Shown: positions 45,161-54,735 of the stretch, piece after piece
How positions within the stretch are numbered: the stretch's first letter is position 1
Layout of the letters: every line of letters begins with the position of its first letter
Assembly (NCBI RefSeq): GCF_902150045.1
Contig: NZ_CABFVU010000001.1
Span: forward strand, 2,108,001-2,172,000
Length of the DNA stretch: 64,000 nucleotides
Reading direction: 5' to 3'
Origin: Chitinophaga polysaccharea
Lineage (GTDB): Bacteria; Bacteroidota; Bacteroidia; Chitinophagales; Chitinophagaceae
Position numbers and translations under genes: made by a program
The notes under the pieces: generated by a model
Database searches by the model: none
Told to the model about the DNA's origin: nothing
What the model saw: only the letters and a program-made list of their open reading frames with translations

Positions 45161-46069
45161 ATGGCCATAGACGAAAGCAAATATACCGTAGCACAGAAAA
45201 TATTGTTCAACACACTGAGCCTGTTGACCTTATTATTGCTCGCACCCTATATCAACCGCTTTACGCCGCCTCTCATGCTGAATGGCTGGCATATTGATCT
45301 GCTATTGGCCGTAGCAGGAAGTTTCATCCTTGTTTACCTCCTCCGCTGGATTTTCAGACCACTCATCATCCCGGTGTTTTTAACAATGTGCAGCGTGCTG
45401 GTAGTAAATAAACTCACCGACCGCTATACCTTTTATAATGTGCTCAACGATTATAAAGGAATGGTGCAGGGCAATCTTAACACCAAAGGCAGCAAACAAC
45501 TGGATATCCTTAGTTTATACCCGAGAAGGGTGGAAAGCTACCGCGATAAAACCGTGCGTGGCATAAAGGAAAAGATCAATTACCAGGATTCTGTGGTTCG
45601 CAATTTTTCTGTAAAGCACTCCCTCGACTATTACGACGAATACTTTTACAAGTATGGAAAAATAACCCGGTTCCTTTCCCTGTTCCGCTTTATCAACAGC
45701 CAGTTTAAATACGTGCTCGATTCAAGGCGTGATGAGTACTTCGCTACTGCACAGGAAACCATCCAGAATGGGCTTGGCGGCGACTGTGATGATCATTCCA
45801 TCCTGATGACCTCCTGCCTGCAATCCATCGGGGCCCGCTGCCGTATTGTACTGGTAAAAGGTCATGCCTACCCTGAGCTTTATTGTGGTGATAAAGAAGA
45901 ATTCGAAATCATGAAGCAGGCCATCATCACGCTTTTTCCCAAACCGGCCGTAAAGGAAATATATTATCACGAACTGAAAGGGGAGTACTGGATTAACCTG
46001 GACTACACTGCCCGCCGCCCTGGCGGTCCTTATATGAATGATAAAGTTTATGCGCTGATTGAACTTTGA
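45161..46069 (+). CDS. Transglutaminase-like membrane protein
   Basis: A 302-residue protein from the ATG at 45161 (MAIDESKYTVAQKIL); a TTG four codons upstream is the alternative. Three hydrophobic segments are near the N-terminus (about residues 12-31, 41-58, 66-85). The following domain has the transglutaminase-like triad context: Cys in GLGGDCDDHSILMTSCLQSIGARCR (about 207-231), His in VKGHAYPELY (about 236-245) and Asp in YWINLDYTARRPGG. Such domains are usually peptidases or amidases acting on envelope proteins or peptidoglycan. It lies 33 bp after the STAND NTPase and 16 bp before the ClC gene. The substrate is unknown. Confidence 0.78.
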   Translation: MAIDESKYTVAQKILFNTLSLLTLLLLAPYINRFTPPLMLNGWHIDLLLAVAGSFILVYLLRWIFRPLIIPVFLTMCSVLVVNKLTDRYTFYNVLNDYKGMVQGNLNTKGSKQLDILSLYPRRVESYRDKTVRGIKEKINYQDSVVRNFSVKHSLDYYDEYFYKYGKITRFLSLFRFINSQFKYVLDSRRDEYFATAQETIQNGLGGDCDDHSILMTSCLQSIGARCRIVLVKGHAYPELYCGDKEEFEIMKQAIITLFPKPAVKEIYYHELKGEYWINLDYTARRPGGPYMNDKVYALIEL

Positions 46070-46085
46070 TCCTTAAATTTGCCGC

Positions 46086-47936
46086 ATGAGTCAATTTAAC
46101 CGACTGCGGAAATATCATAGTTTTTTTCGATTCAGGAGAGATTTTGAGCAATACAGTTTAAAGAGCGCAAAAAGCTATGAACTCATTCTACACTGGTTAC
46201 ACAGCAAAATGAACCGCAACCAGTTCCTCCTGCTTTCGGGTATACTGGTAGGGTGCTCAGCAGGGCTGGCCGGCGTAATACTGAAAAGTCTCGTCCATTA
46301 TATTCATTATGTGATCACCTATAAGGTGCATTTCAGTACCCAGGTGATTTTTTATATAGTATTCCCGTTTCTCGGAATTGTACTGACCACCCTCGTGGTG
46401 ATCTGGTTTTTTAAAGGCCAATCCAGGAAAGGAATACCTGCTATCTTGCATGAAATAGCCAGGAACTCCAGCCTGATCCCACCTGTAAAAATGTATTCCC
46501 AGATATTGCAAAGTGCCATTACTGTCGGGCTTGGCGGCTCTGCCGGACTGGAAAGCCCCATCGCTGTTACCGGGGCGGCACTGGGCTCCAATTATGCACG
46601 TACCTATAAACTTGGATATAAAGAACGCACACTGTTGCTGGCAGCCGGCGCTACTGCCGGGATAGCAGCAGCATTCAATGCACCTATTGCGGGGATGATG
46701 TTTGCCTTCGAGATTTTACTTACCGGCGTGGTATTTTCTGATTTTATGCCATTGATCGTGGCGGCTGTTTGCGGAAGTTTGCTCTCCAAAATTATTTTAC
46801 AGGAAGAAGCGTTGTTTCATTTTGAATCGAGGGTTGCTTTTAATTATCACAATGTACCCTATTATATAGCCCTGGGAATACTTTCGGGGTTTTATGCAAG
46901 ATATTATGTAGTCATCTCCCAGAAAATGGAACATTTTTTTCACACCCTTAACTGGACGGCCCTGCAGCGGGCTATACTGGGCGGCATACTCGTATCTGCA
47001 CTCTGCGTGGCCATGCCTCCTTTATTCGGGGAAGGCTATACCAGTGTGAAATCGCTGGCTGCGGGCAATGGCGAGGCTATCCTGCAAAACAGTTTCTTCC
47101 GGTATCTGCCTTTGCAAAGCTGGATGATACTGGTATTTACCGGCTGCGTATGCCTGCTGAAAGCATTGGCGGCTTCAGTTACCATACAAAGCGGCGGCAA
47201 TGGCGGTAATTTTGCGCCATCGCTGTTTGCCGGCGGATTCCTCGGATTCTTTTATGCGATGGCCTGCCAGCAAATGGGGTTTGCTGATACCCCCGTAACC
47301 AACCTGGTAATTGTAGGCATGGCCGGCGTAATGGCCGGGGTGATGTATGCCCCGCTTACTGCCATCTTTCTGATAGCTGAATCCAGCTCTGGATACGACC
47401 TCTTCATCCCGCTGATGATCGTTTCCACGATCTCCTTCCTGATGGCAAAATGGTTTTCTCCCATCTCCCCGGAAATTAAAGAACTGGCAAAAGACGGTAA
47501 AGTATTTACACATGCGCATGATAAAAACATCCTGCTGCTCCTGAAAATGGACGACCTCATAGAAAAAGATGTGCAAACCGTTTCCATTGACGCCACTTTA
47601 CGGGAAATTATAGAACTGGTAAAAACAGGCGGCCGGAATATTATTGCCGTGGTAAACCAGGATCAGCTATTTGAAGGGATTATTACACTGGACGATATCC
47701 GGCCTGTTATGTTCAATCCGGAAATGTATGATAAGATTACTGTAAAGAAACTGATGCAGGCGCCGCCGGCAGTGGTTAATCTGAAAGACAATATCAACGT
47801 GGTGATCAAGAAATTTGATACCGCCCAGGCATGGAACCTGCCGGTAATACAGGATAAACAGCTGGTGGGCTTTATCTCCAAATCCAGCATTCTCAACAAA
47901 TACCGTTCATTATTACAGGAATATTCAGAGGGCTGA
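46086..47936 (+). CDS. ClC-type chloride channel/antiporter with CBS domains
   Basis: A 616-residue inner-membrane protein. The ClC core has helices from about residue 48 on, with the anion-filter signatures SRKGIP (113-118), GSAGLESP (151-158; Glu156 is the gating glutamate position) and GGNGGNFAPSLFAGG (about 368-382). A tandem CBS pair (about 490-610, with LREIIELVKTGGRNIIAVV and VIKKFDTAQAWNLPVI) probably senses nucleotides. The family moves Cl- in exchange for H+, or passively. The ATG at 46086 gives a 45-residue cytosolic N-terminus. A TAAATTTG at 46074-46081 is too near the ATG for a normal leader. The gene follows the transglutaminase-like gene by 16 bp. Confidence 0.93.
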   Translation: MSQFNRLRKYHSFFRFRRDFEQYSLKSAKSYELILHWLHSKMNRNQFLLLSGILVGCSAGLAGVILKSLVHYIHYVITYKVHFSTQVIFYIVFPFLGIVLTTLVVIWFFKGQSRKGIPAILHEIARNSSLIPPVKMYSQILQSAITVGLGGSAGLESPIAVTGAALGSNYARTYKLGYKERTLLLAAGATAGIAAAFNAPIAGMMFAFEILLTGVVFSDFMPLIVAAVCGSLLSKIILQEEALFHFESRVAFNYHNVPYYIALGILSGFYARYYVVISQKMEHFFHTLNWTALQRAILGGILVSALCVAMPPLFGEGYTSVKSLAAGNGEAILQNSFFRYLPLQSWMILVFTGCVCLLKALAASVTIQSGGNGGNFAPSLFAGGFLGFFYAMACQQMGFADTPVTNLVIVGMAGVMAGVMYAPLTAIFLIAESSSGYDLFIPLMIVSTISFLMAKWFSPISPEIKELAKDGKVFTHAHDKNILLLLKMDDLIEKDVQTVSIDATLREIIELVKTGGRNIIAVVNQDQLFEGIITLDDIRPVMFNPEMYDKITVKKLMQAPPAVVNLKDNINVVIKKFDTAQAWNLPVIQDKQLVGFISKSSILNKYRSLLQEYSEG

Positions 47937-47959
47937 CAGATTTAATAGCACAGTGCCAA

Positions 47960-47967
47960 TATTTTTG
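47960..47967 (+). promoter_or_regulatory. -7 element of the kefF-kefC pair
   Basis: tatttttg matches TAnnTTTG, 39 bp before the KefF-like ATG at 48007. No TTG at the expected -33 position. Confidence 0.45.
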
Positions 47968-48006
47968 AAACAAAATGCCTAAATTTCTTTACACGAAAAT
48001 CCGATA

Positions 48007-48612
48007 ATGGCCAGAGTTCTGATAAATTTTGCACATCCCGCCCTGGAAAAATCCAGGGTACATGCCCACTTGTTGCGGGTGATCAGGAACATGCCGGGCA
48101 TTACTTTCAATGACTTATATGAGCAATATCCCGACCTGGATGTGAATGTAGCCCGTGAACAAAAACTGCTGGAACAGCACGATATTATTTTTATGCAGCA
48201 TCCCTTTTATTGGTACAGCGCACCTGCTATCGTAAAGCAATGGATGGACCTGGTGCTGGAACATGGATGGGCATACGGCCATACCGGCAAAGCCTTGCAG
48301 GGGAAGTACTTCAGTAATATCATCACCGCAGGTGGCTCCGAACATTCGTATCAGCGGGATGGGCATCATGGTCATACCGTGCAGGACTTCCTGCTGCCTT
48401 TTATACAAACAGCCAAATTGTGCAATATGCATTACGCCGCTCCCTATGTTATATATGGAGTGCACCGGCAGGATATTTCCGACATCCAGGAAGATGCCGT
48501 TAGGCTGAAACAGGTACTGGAGCGCCTCCGCGATGATAAGTTTGATCTTACTCCTTTGCCCGGCCTGGAAAACCTGACTCAAATACTTCAACTACCCGCT
48601 CAAACCAGATAA
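48007..48612 (+). CDS. KefF-like NAD(P)H:quinone oxidoreductase / K+-efflux ancillary protein
   Basis: A 201-residue flavodoxin-fold FMN enzyme. It opens with ARVLINFAHPALEKSRVHAHLL (FMN phosphate loop). HDIIFMQHPFYWYSAPAIVKQWMDLVLEHGWAYG (about residues 58-91) and GKYFSNIITAGG (about 98-109) are family hallmarks of the KefF/NQO1-like group. In Escherichia coli KefF binds and activates KefC and has quinone reductase activity. Here its stop lies 1 bp before the kefC-like start (48614), so the two are translationally coupled. The pair protects against electrophiles by cytoplasmic acidification in model organisms; that role is inferred here. Confidence 0.9.
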   Translation: MARVLINFAHPALEKSRVHAHLLRVIRNMPGITFNDLYEQYPDLDVNVAREQKLLEQHDIIFMQHPFYWYSAPAIVKQWMDLVLEHGWAYGHTGKALQGKYFSNIITAGGSEHSYQRDGHHGHTVQDFLLPFIQTAKLCNMHYAAPYVIYGVHRQDISDIQEDAVRLKQVLERLRDDKFDLTPLPGLENLTQILQLPAQTR

Positions 48613-48613
48613 T

Positions 48614-50506
48614 ATGGATCAACATTCTTTGCTATTTCAGTCGATGGTATACCTGGCTGCAGCCATTGTATTTGTGCCACTGGCCAAAAAGATGGGACTG
48701 GGCGCTGTTTTGGGCTACCTGATAGCGGGCATTATCATCGGACCTTCCTTGCTGGGTTTTATAGGAAGAGAAGGAGAAGATATTATGCACTTTGCAGAAT
48801 TCGGCGTGGTAATGATGCTGTTCCTGATTGGTATAGAGCTGGAACCCGCACTGCTATGGCGGCTGCGTTCTTCCATACTCGGGCTGGGAGGGCTGCAGGT
48901 AACATTAAGTGCAGCAGCTATTGCGGGTATTGCTTACCTGCTCGGACAACCGGTGAACACTTCACTGGCGCTGGGCATGATCCTGTCGCTTTCCTCCACC
49001 GCCATTGTGTTACAAACACTGAATGAAAAAGGATGGATGGGCACCTCTGCGGGGCAGAGCGCCTTTTCCGTATTGCTGTTCCAGGACATTGCGGTGATCC
49101 CTATGCTGGCCATATTTCCTTTACTGGCGGGCAATGCGGCCGGCGATGTTGCTTCACACACGCCTTCCCTTAGAGATAATTTACCCGGCTGGGCCCAAAC
49201 GCTGGTAGTACTTGGAGCTGTAGCCATTATCATTATTGCCGGCAGGTACCTGGTACGACCGCTCATGCGTATCATAGCCCGCACCCGGGTACGCGAATTA
49301 TTTACCGCCACCGCATTACTGATGGTGGTTGGTATTGCAGTGCTGATGAACCTGGTAGGCCTTAGCTCCGCACTGGGCGCATTTCTCGGCGGAGTGGTAC
49401 TGGCCAACAGCGAATACCGCCACGAACTGGAAAGTGATATTGAACCTTTCAAGGGATTGCTGCTTGGTTTATTTTTTATTGCCGTCGGCGCATCTATCGA
49501 TTTTAAATTAATACTGGAGCAGCCCTGGCTGATCATAGGACTGGTGGCGGCTATCATGGCATTGAAAGCCATTGTGTTACTTGTGCTCGGAAAAATATTC
49601 AGGCTCAGCACAGATCAGAACCTGCTGTTCGCGTTTGCCCTTGCTGATATCGGGGAGTTTGCGTTTGTACTGTTGTCGTTTACCAGTCAAACGCGGCTTA
49701 TGAGTGAAGAAATGACTGCCATGATCACGGCAGTAGTAGCCATCAGTATGGCGCTCACGCCGTTGATCATGCTGCTGTATGAAAAAGTGATACAGCCACA
49801 TTATACCCGGTCTGAAGTGAAAGCAGAAAGGGAAGCGGATGAGATCAAAGAAAAAAATCCTGTGATTATCGCGGGTTTTGGCCGCTTTGGCAGCATGACA
49901 GGCCGCTTCCTCCGGGCAAACGGGATTAACACTACTATCCTGGATCTCGATTCCGACCGGGTAGACGCACTTCATAACCTGGGTATTAAAGTATATTATG
50001 GAGATGCATCCCGTTATGACCTGTTGGCGGCCGCAGGCGCCGCAGATGCTAAAATGCTGATCATCGCCACCGATCATCCGGAACAAACACTGGAAATAGT
50101 GAAAATGGCACAACGGTATTTTCCCCACCTGCAGCTATTGGTAAGGGCTGAAAATAATGAAGATACTTTTGAGTTGATGGACCTGGGCGTATTGCATATT
50201 TATCGTGAAACAGTAGATACTTCCCTGCGTGTTGGGGTGGATGCCCTGCGCATGCTGGGAGAAAGAGCCTATCATAGCGAGCGTGCCGCCCGGACTTTCT
50301 TCCGCCAGGATGAGCGGACCCTGAAAGGCTTATCAGCCCTGCGCGACGATAAAAAGCAATACATCAGCTCTATGAAGGAACGGATTGAAGAAATGGAAAA
50401 ACTTATCTCTTCCGACCGGGTAAAAACCTGGCTGGATGAAGGACAGGGCTGGGATCCTGAATCATTGCGTGACGAGATCCGGGGGGAAAAGCCGGACGAA
50501 GCCTGA
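48614..50506 (+). CDS. KefB/KefC-type monovalent cation:proton antiporter (CPA2)
   Basis: A 630-residue protein. The membrane part (about residues 5-390, 12-13 helices) has GYLIAGIIIGPSLLGF and the CPA2 ion-site region GMILSLSSTAIVLQTLNEKG. A RCK_N/TrkA-N Rossmann domain follows (about 412-530, NPVIIAGFGRFGSMTGRFLRANG with the GxGxxG dinucleotide loop, and VYYGDASRYDLL). A helical C-terminal tail contains a short coiled coil (KKQYISSMKERIEEMEKLISS). It exchanges K+ (or Na+) for H+, gated by nucleotide or glutathione adducts in Kef systems. The upstream KefF-like gene, coupled by a 1-bp gap, supports kef rather than generic Na+/H+ assignment. Confidence 0.93.
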   Translation: MDQHSLLFQSMVYLAAAIVFVPLAKKMGLGAVLGYLIAGIIIGPSLLGFIGREGEDIMHFAEFGVVMMLFLIGIELEPALLWRLRSSILGLGGLQVTLSAAAIAGIAYLLGQPVNTSLALGMILSLSSTAIVLQTLNEKGWMGTSAGQSAFSVLLFQDIAVIPMLAIFPLLAGNAAGDVASHTPSLRDNLPGWAQTLVVLGAVAIIIIAGRYLVRPLMRIIARTRVRELFTATALLMVVGIAVLMNLVGLSSALGAFLGGVVLANSEYRHELESDIEPFKGLLLGLFFIAVGASIDFKLILEQPWLIIGLVAAIMALKAIVLLVLGKIFRLSTDQNLLFAFALADIGEFAFVLLSFTSQTRLMSEEMTAMITAVVAISMALTPLIMLLYEKVIQPHYTRSEVKAEREADEIKEKNPVIIAGFGRFGSMTGRFLRANGINTTILDLDSDRVDALHNLGIKVYYGDASRYDLLAAAGAADAKMLIIATDHPEQTLEIVKMAQRYFPHLQLLVRAENNEDTFELMDLGVLHIYRETVDTSLRVGVDALRMLGERAYHSERAARTFFRQDERTLKGLSALRDDKKQYISSMKERIEEMEKLISSDRVKTWLDEGQGWDPESLRDEIRGEKPDEA

Positions 50507-50509
50507 TTG

Positions 50510-50758
50510 TTACTGGATATGCTGGATAATAAGTTCTGCCACATGATGTAACAGGCCTATATCTACCGGCGGCAGATGATCGTGCATAGGCTTACTGGAA
50601 ACAGCGCGTACATAGCCTTCTTCATCAGGCTCAAAAGTAATTTCGTGCTCTTCAATGGCCACTTTGTAAACCGTTTTGAATTGCTGATGAACAGTTTGCA
50701 CATCCAGGATATGTGGATGCCCTTTATATTCAAATTTAAGTGTGAAGAAGTCTGACAT
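50510..50758 (-). CDS. Small conserved-looking hypothetical protein (82 aa)
   Basis: An 82-residue cytosolic protein: a beta-rich first half (MSDFFTLKFEYKGHPHILDVQ, EHEITFEPDEEGYVRAV) and a His-rich helix at the end (HDHLPPVDIGLLHHVAELIIQHIQ). The family is not recognised; short proteins of this shape occur next to varied genes in Chitinophagaceae. It ends 3 bp from the converging kefC stop and starts 6 bp from the stop of the next minus-strand gene, with which it may be cotranscribed. Confidence 0.65.
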   Translation of the reverse strand: MSDFFTLKFEYKGHPHILDVQTVHQQFKTVYKVAIEEHEITFEPDEEGYVRAVSSKPMHDHLPPVDIGLLHHVAELIIQHIQ

Positions 50759-50764
50759 AGATCA

Positions 50765-51022
50765 TTACTGTTGCGCAGTATTTACTCCCCTTTCATCGTG
50801 CCGGCGATGATAGTAACGCTTTATCCTGTTCTTCTCATCGCGGGAAAACTGATGAATCAGCCACAGGCAAAAGCAAGCAAGACCGCTGATAATTAATATA
50901 TAGCCAACAAAACCCATGGTATGGAACACTTTGAACCACATCCAGTCGTTTGTTAAGGCATACTGCGCTAAGATAGCTAAAATCAACCCTGCTGCCGCTA
51001 ATACAATTGCAATTTTTTTCAT
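50765..51022 (-). CDS. Small two-helix membrane protein (85 aa)
   Basis: An 85-residue protein from ATG 51022 (MKKIAIVLAAAGLILAILAQ); the frame can be read 17 codons further from a TTG, but that adds a charged, non-conserved-looking start. There are two membrane helices (about residues 3-22 and 33-55) and a strongly basic tail (RDEKNRIKRYYHRRHDERG), so the tail is cytosolic. The family is not recognised and the function is unknown. It lies 6 bp upstream of the 82-residue gene, a probable two-gene unit. Confidence 0.6.
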   Translation of the reverse strand: MKKIAIVLAAAGLILAILAQYALTNDWMWFKVFHTMGFVGYILIISGLACFCLWLIHQFSRDEKNRIKRYYHRRHDERGVNTAQQ

Positions 51023-51174
51023 GGGGGAACTTTTGGGATAAAAAATATGTTTCCGCAAAAAGGGACAAACCAAATGCCATTACCTATTTACGTGTTATAC
51101 ACCTGTTACGAATGTATTTCACGTAGATATTTCTCTACATTGCGAGTGTTATAACGAACCGGCGTGTAAGATTG

Positions 51175-52362
51175 TTACAGTTGTAAACGGATTCCCAGCT
51201 TGTTTAATCCTTTTACAAGGAAAAGCATGATCACTGCAAAAAAAGCGCACCAGGCAATGCCCGGCAGTCCTTCACCCAACACAGCCGGCAGCCCGATCCC
51301 CGCCAGCAGCATACCATAGAAAACGATATCCGGCAATATGTAGGTGAGCAAAGGATTGGATCCCGCCGGACGGAAGAAAGCCGTCCACTTACTGATGTGT
51401 TTTACATCTATCAGGAAATATAATAAAGAAAAGATAGCCACACATATACCGCTGCAATACAAACACCAGCTAGGTGTAGCCTGGATCTTTGATAGTTTGT
51501 AAGTGGGCCTTAACACAACACCGGCAATCAGTAATAAGGAAAAATATCCCATTACCCTTGCCACCAGCTTACTTCCTTTCAATCCCAGGTCATCATCAAA
51601 ATAAAATAATGTTAACAGCATTCCCGACAAAACAATAGCAGTATGGGCAGCATTACGCGATTGCAAAGTAAGCCAGCTCCATTCTCCCTGCTGCATAAAG
51701 GGCTGTTTGCATAAAATATAATACCCGATGCATACGGCTATCATCAGCATAATACCTCCTGCAACACCTTTAAACACCTGGTAAATAATACATGCATACA
51801 GGTAAGCCCAGCCTATCAGGCCCAGGATTCCCCACCATTGCGGGCTTAAACGTTCAGTTCCGTCCTCACCACCACGAAAAATAACGGCAAGTATTATTAA
51901 TCCGATTGCACCTACAGCTTTGAAGCACCAGGAGATCCAGCTTGTTTTGAACTTATAAACATTCCATACCAGTATGGCGCATATATAAAAAAGAAGCGAC
52001 CAGGCAGCGCCGCTTATCCCGGTAGCAGCAGCGTTCACCAGTTCCGCATTTACCATGAAAATACCAAGTACCCATAAGCCCAGCGTACGCCATATAATAT
52101 GCCGCTGCAGCTGCCAGAAAGTATCTCCTTTCTCCAACCTGCTATTGATAGCAAAAGGTATTGACATGCCCACGATAAAAAGAAAAGCAGGGAAAACAAC
52201 ATCCACAAAAGTCATCCTGTCTTCATTACCATGCGCATGCTGCATCCACAACGGGATACTGCTCACCCCCGCAACACTGTTAACGAAAATCATGACAAGA
52301 ATAGTAATTCCGCGGAAGGCATCGATAGATAAAATGCGGCCAGTCTTTAAATTGTTAATCAT
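51175..52362 (-). CDS. Heparan-glucosaminide N-acetyltransferase-like membrane protein (DUF5009 type)
   Basis: A 395-residue protein with about 10-11 helices. The start at ATG 52362 (MINNLKTGRILSIDAFRGI) is preferred over a TTG 9 codons upstream. RILSIDAFRGITILVMIFVN (about residues 8-27) is the signature of the YeiB/HGSNAT-like acyltransferase clan; MTFVDVVFPAFLFIVGMSIPFAI (about 50-72) is its second conserved helix. Members move acetyl from cytosolic acetyl-CoA to a sugar amine outside the membrane, which suits glucosamine-containing envelope or peptidoglycan recycling products. The exact substrate is unknown. Divergent from the M13 peptidase gene, 130 bp away. Confidence 0.85.
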   Translation of the reverse strand: MINNLKTGRILSIDAFRGITILVMIFVNSVAGVSSIPLWMQHAHGNEDRMTFVDVVFPAFLFIVGMSIPFAINSRLEKGDTFWQLQRHIIWRTLGLWVLGIFMVNAELVNAAATGISGAAWSLLFYICAILVWNVYKFKTSWISWCFKAVGAIGLIILAVIFRGGEDGTERLSPQWWGILGLIGWAYLYACIIYQVFKGVAGGIMLMIAVCIGYYILCKQPFMQQGEWSWLTLQSRNAAHTAIVLSGMLLTLFYFDDDLGLKGSKLVARVMGYFSLLLIAGVVLRPTYKLSKIQATPSWCLYCSGICVAIFSLLYFLIDVKHISKWTAFFRPAGSNPLLTYILPDIVFYGMLLAGIGLPAVLGEGLPGIAWCAFFAVIMLFLVKGLNKLGIRLQL

Positions 52363-52495
52363 AAGTGGTAAGGAAATGACTTTATACAAAGTACAATATT
52401 TACTTTATATTCTCCTGCTGCCGTTAAGCCCATTTTAATAACCGGGGTCCCAAAAAATAATTACCTTTCTGCCGATAACAAAATCTGAAAAGCTT

Positions 52496-54547
52496 ATGAT
52501 AAAATCCATCCTTACCGTAACCGGCCTGGCTGCCGTTACCTGCTTTGCAGCATGTAACCAGGGACAGAAACAGCCCAGCGATGCCAACTCCCACACACCC
52601 GATGCAGTAGCCGCTAATGTAGACAGTACCGTGAGCCCCACACAGGATTTTTTTGATTATGCCAACGGCGGCTGGATAAAACGCAATCCCATACCCGCAG
52701 AATATAGTTCATGGGGTATTGGTAATCTTGTACAGGAAGAATTGTACAAACGCCTGCGCATCATCAACGAAAAGGCAGTGGAAAATCCTGCCGATCCAAT
52801 CTCTAAAAAAATTGCCGCTTTCTGGACAAGCGGTATGGATTCCGTTCGCATCAACCAGGAAGGCATAAAGCCTATTGAAGCTGAACTGAAAGCCATTGAT
52901 GCAGTTACTACTATTCCACAACTGGTACAAATAGCCTCTAAACTGAACATGAACACAGGCGCTTTCTGCAGCCTGTACATAGGCCAGGACGCCAAAAACA
53001 GCGAGGTGATTGCCGTTCAGCTGGGCCAGGGCGGATTAGGCTTACCTAACCGCGACTACTACTTTAACACCGATGCACGTACCACCAACATAAGAAATGC
53101 TTATCCCGCACACATTGCCAAAATGCTTCAATTTGTTGGTTACGACAGCACCTCCGCTAAAAAGGCCGCTGCCGGCATTGTGCAGCTGGAAACCAGCCTG
53201 GCTAAAAACAGCCGTAAACTGGAAGCACTCCGCGACCCGGAAGCCAACTACCACAAAATGGCAGTGACTCAGCTCAATAAAATTGCCGGGAATATTGATT
53301 GGAATGATTTCATTAAACAACAAGGCATCAACAAATTTGCCGATACTGTGATTGTGGGTCAGCCGGAATTTTACACCAATCTGAGCAACGTGGTTAAGTC
53401 GCAACCACTTCAAACCTGGAAAGACTACCTCAAATGGAACCTGATCAACGCTGCGGCCTCACATCTCAGCGATACCATTGCCAACACCGACTTCGCCTTT
53501 TATGGAACTCTTCTAAAAGGACAAGACAAACAGAAACCCCGCTGGAAACGAGTGCTGGATGCTGAAGAAGGCGCTATGGGCGAGGCATTGGGACAATTGT
53601 TCGTAAAAGAATTCTTTAACACCACCGCCAAAAAAAGATATGAAAACCTGGTAGAAGAAATACGTGCCGAACTGAAAACACGCATCGAGCACCTCGACTG
53701 GATGAGCGACAGCACCAAGCAGAAAGCATTGTATAAACTGTCGAAGATCACGAAGAAAGTTGGTTATCCCGATAAGTGGAAGGATTTTTCCGCAATGGAT
53801 ATCAAGGAGCAATCCTATCACCAGAACATAGAGGCAGCACAACAATGGTGGCAGAACTACCAGATCAGCAAACTGGGTAAACCGGTAGACCGCACCGAAT
53901 GGGATATGACCCCACAAACATACAACGCCTACTATAACCCCAGCAACAATGAAATAGTGTTACCCGCAGGTATCTTCACCGTTCCCGGTAAACGCGATGA
54001 AGAACTGGATGACGCCATCGTTTATGGCTACGCCGGTGCCTCCACCATTGGCCACGAAATCACACACGGCTTCGACGATGAAGGTCGCCAGTTTGATGCT
54101 GCCGGAAACCTCAAAAGCTGGTGGACAAAGGATGATGAGAAAAAATTCAATGAGCGCGCAGCTGTAATGGTGAATCAGTTTAACAACTACGTAGTGGTAG
54201 ATACCTTACGCATCAACGGTAAAGCCACACTCGGTGAAAACATCGCCGACCTTGGCGGTATCCTGCTGGGTTGGGAAGCGTTCAAAAAAACGGAGCAGTT
54301 CAAAAAGAATGAGAAAATTGCCGGCTACACTCCATCACAACGTTATTTCATGGGTTACGCACTGGGCTGGCTGGGACATTCCAAAAAGGAATCCCTCGCC
54401 AGGCAGGTGCTTACAGATGTGCATTCTCCTGCCAAGTTCAGGGTGAATGGACCGTTTGCGGATGTAGATGCCTTCTACGAAGTATACGGCGTAAAACCCG
54501 GGGATGCTATGTATAGGCCGGATAGCGCAAGGGTACGCATTTGGTAA
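52496..54547 (+). CDS. M13 (neprilysin-like) metallopeptidase, lipoprotein
   Basis: A 683-residue zinc endopeptidase. Lipoprotein signal: MIKSILTVTGLAAVTCFAAC with the Cys in FAAC (about residue 20). The PDFFDYANGGW-type start of M13_N is at about 51 (TQDFFDYANGGWIKRNPIP). The catalytic HExxH is in IGHEITHGFDDEG (about 519-531), the third ligand in ENIADLGGILLGW (about 580-592), and NAYYNPSNNEIVLPAGI precedes them. It cleaves oligopeptides in the periplasm. It is 10-20 residues longer than mean bacterial members, with a Gln/Ser/Pro-rich linker after the lipid anchor. The dispersed-repeat arm starts 2 bp after the stop and the terminator is beyond it. Confidence 0.94.
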   Translation: MIKSILTVTGLAAVTCFAACNQGQKQPSDANSHTPDAVAANVDSTVSPTQDFFDYANGGWIKRNPIPAEYSSWGIGNLVQEELYKRLRIINEKAVENPADPISKKIAAFWTSGMDSVRINQEGIKPIEAELKAIDAVTTIPQLVQIASKLNMNTGAFCSLYIGQDAKNSEVIAVQLGQGGLGLPNRDYYFNTDARTTNIRNAYPAHIAKMLQFVGYDSTSAKKAAAGIVQLETSLAKNSRKLEALRDPEANYHKMAVTQLNKIAGNIDWNDFIKQQGINKFADTVIVGQPEFYTNLSNVVKSQPLQTWKDYLKWNLINAAASHLSDTIANTDFAFYGTLLKGQDKQKPRWKRVLDAEEGAMGEALGQLFVKEFFNTTAKKRYENLVEEIRAELKTRIEHLDWMSDSTKQKALYKLSKITKKVGYPDKWKDFSAMDIKEQSYHQNIEAAQQWWQNYQISKLGKPVDRTEWDMTPQTYNAYYNPSNNEIVLPAGIFTVPGKRDEELDDAIVYGYAGASTIGHEITHGFDDEGRQFDAAGNLKSWWTKDDEKKFNERAAVMVNQFNNYVVVDTLRINGKATLGENIADLGGILLGWEAFKKTEQFKKNEKIAGYTPSQRYFMGYALGWLGHSKKESLARQVLTDVHSPAKFRVNGPFADVDAFYEVYGVKPGDAMYRPDSARVRIW

Positions 54548-54548
54548 T

Positions 54549-54602
54549 GCAGCGGATTTTGTCTGACTCAGGATTAAACTGATTACGCTGATTACGCTGA
54601 TT
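54549..54602 (+). repeat. Left arm of the dispersed repeat (GxxExxY unit)
   Basis: gcagcgg followed by gatt, the core TTGTCTGACTCAGGATTA (54559-54576), then AACTGATTA and two CTGATTACG-type 9-nt units, ending in ctgatttta. From TTG onward 46 nt match the reverse complement of the right arm (55154-55206) with one mismatch. It begins 2 bp after the M13 stop codon. Confidence 0.85.
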
Positions 54603-54648
54603 TTATTTTTTTGATTTTTGATTTTTGATTTTCATTGGGTATTATTTT

Positions 54649-54677
54649 AAGAGCCGGATTTTATCCGGCTCTTTGTT
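54649..54677 (+). terminator. Terminator between M13 gene and GxxExxY gene
   Basis: aagagccgga (54649-54658) pairs perfectly with tccggctctt (54664-54673), with a 5-nt loop and a T-rich tail (tgttttg). It lies 102 bp after the M13 stop, beyond the repeat arm, inside the candidate element. Confidence 0.85.
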
Positions 54678-54735
54678 TTGATTATTAGAATGAGCTAAAT
54701 TAGAGCCATTGTTTGTTTAACCTAATATATAATGT

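Noticed and set aside
46074-46081. TAAATTTG as promoter of the ClC gene
   Set aside because: Only 4 nt separate it from the ATG, so the transcript would start at or beyond the start codon. It would need a leaderless mRNA or a later start, neither of which is supported.
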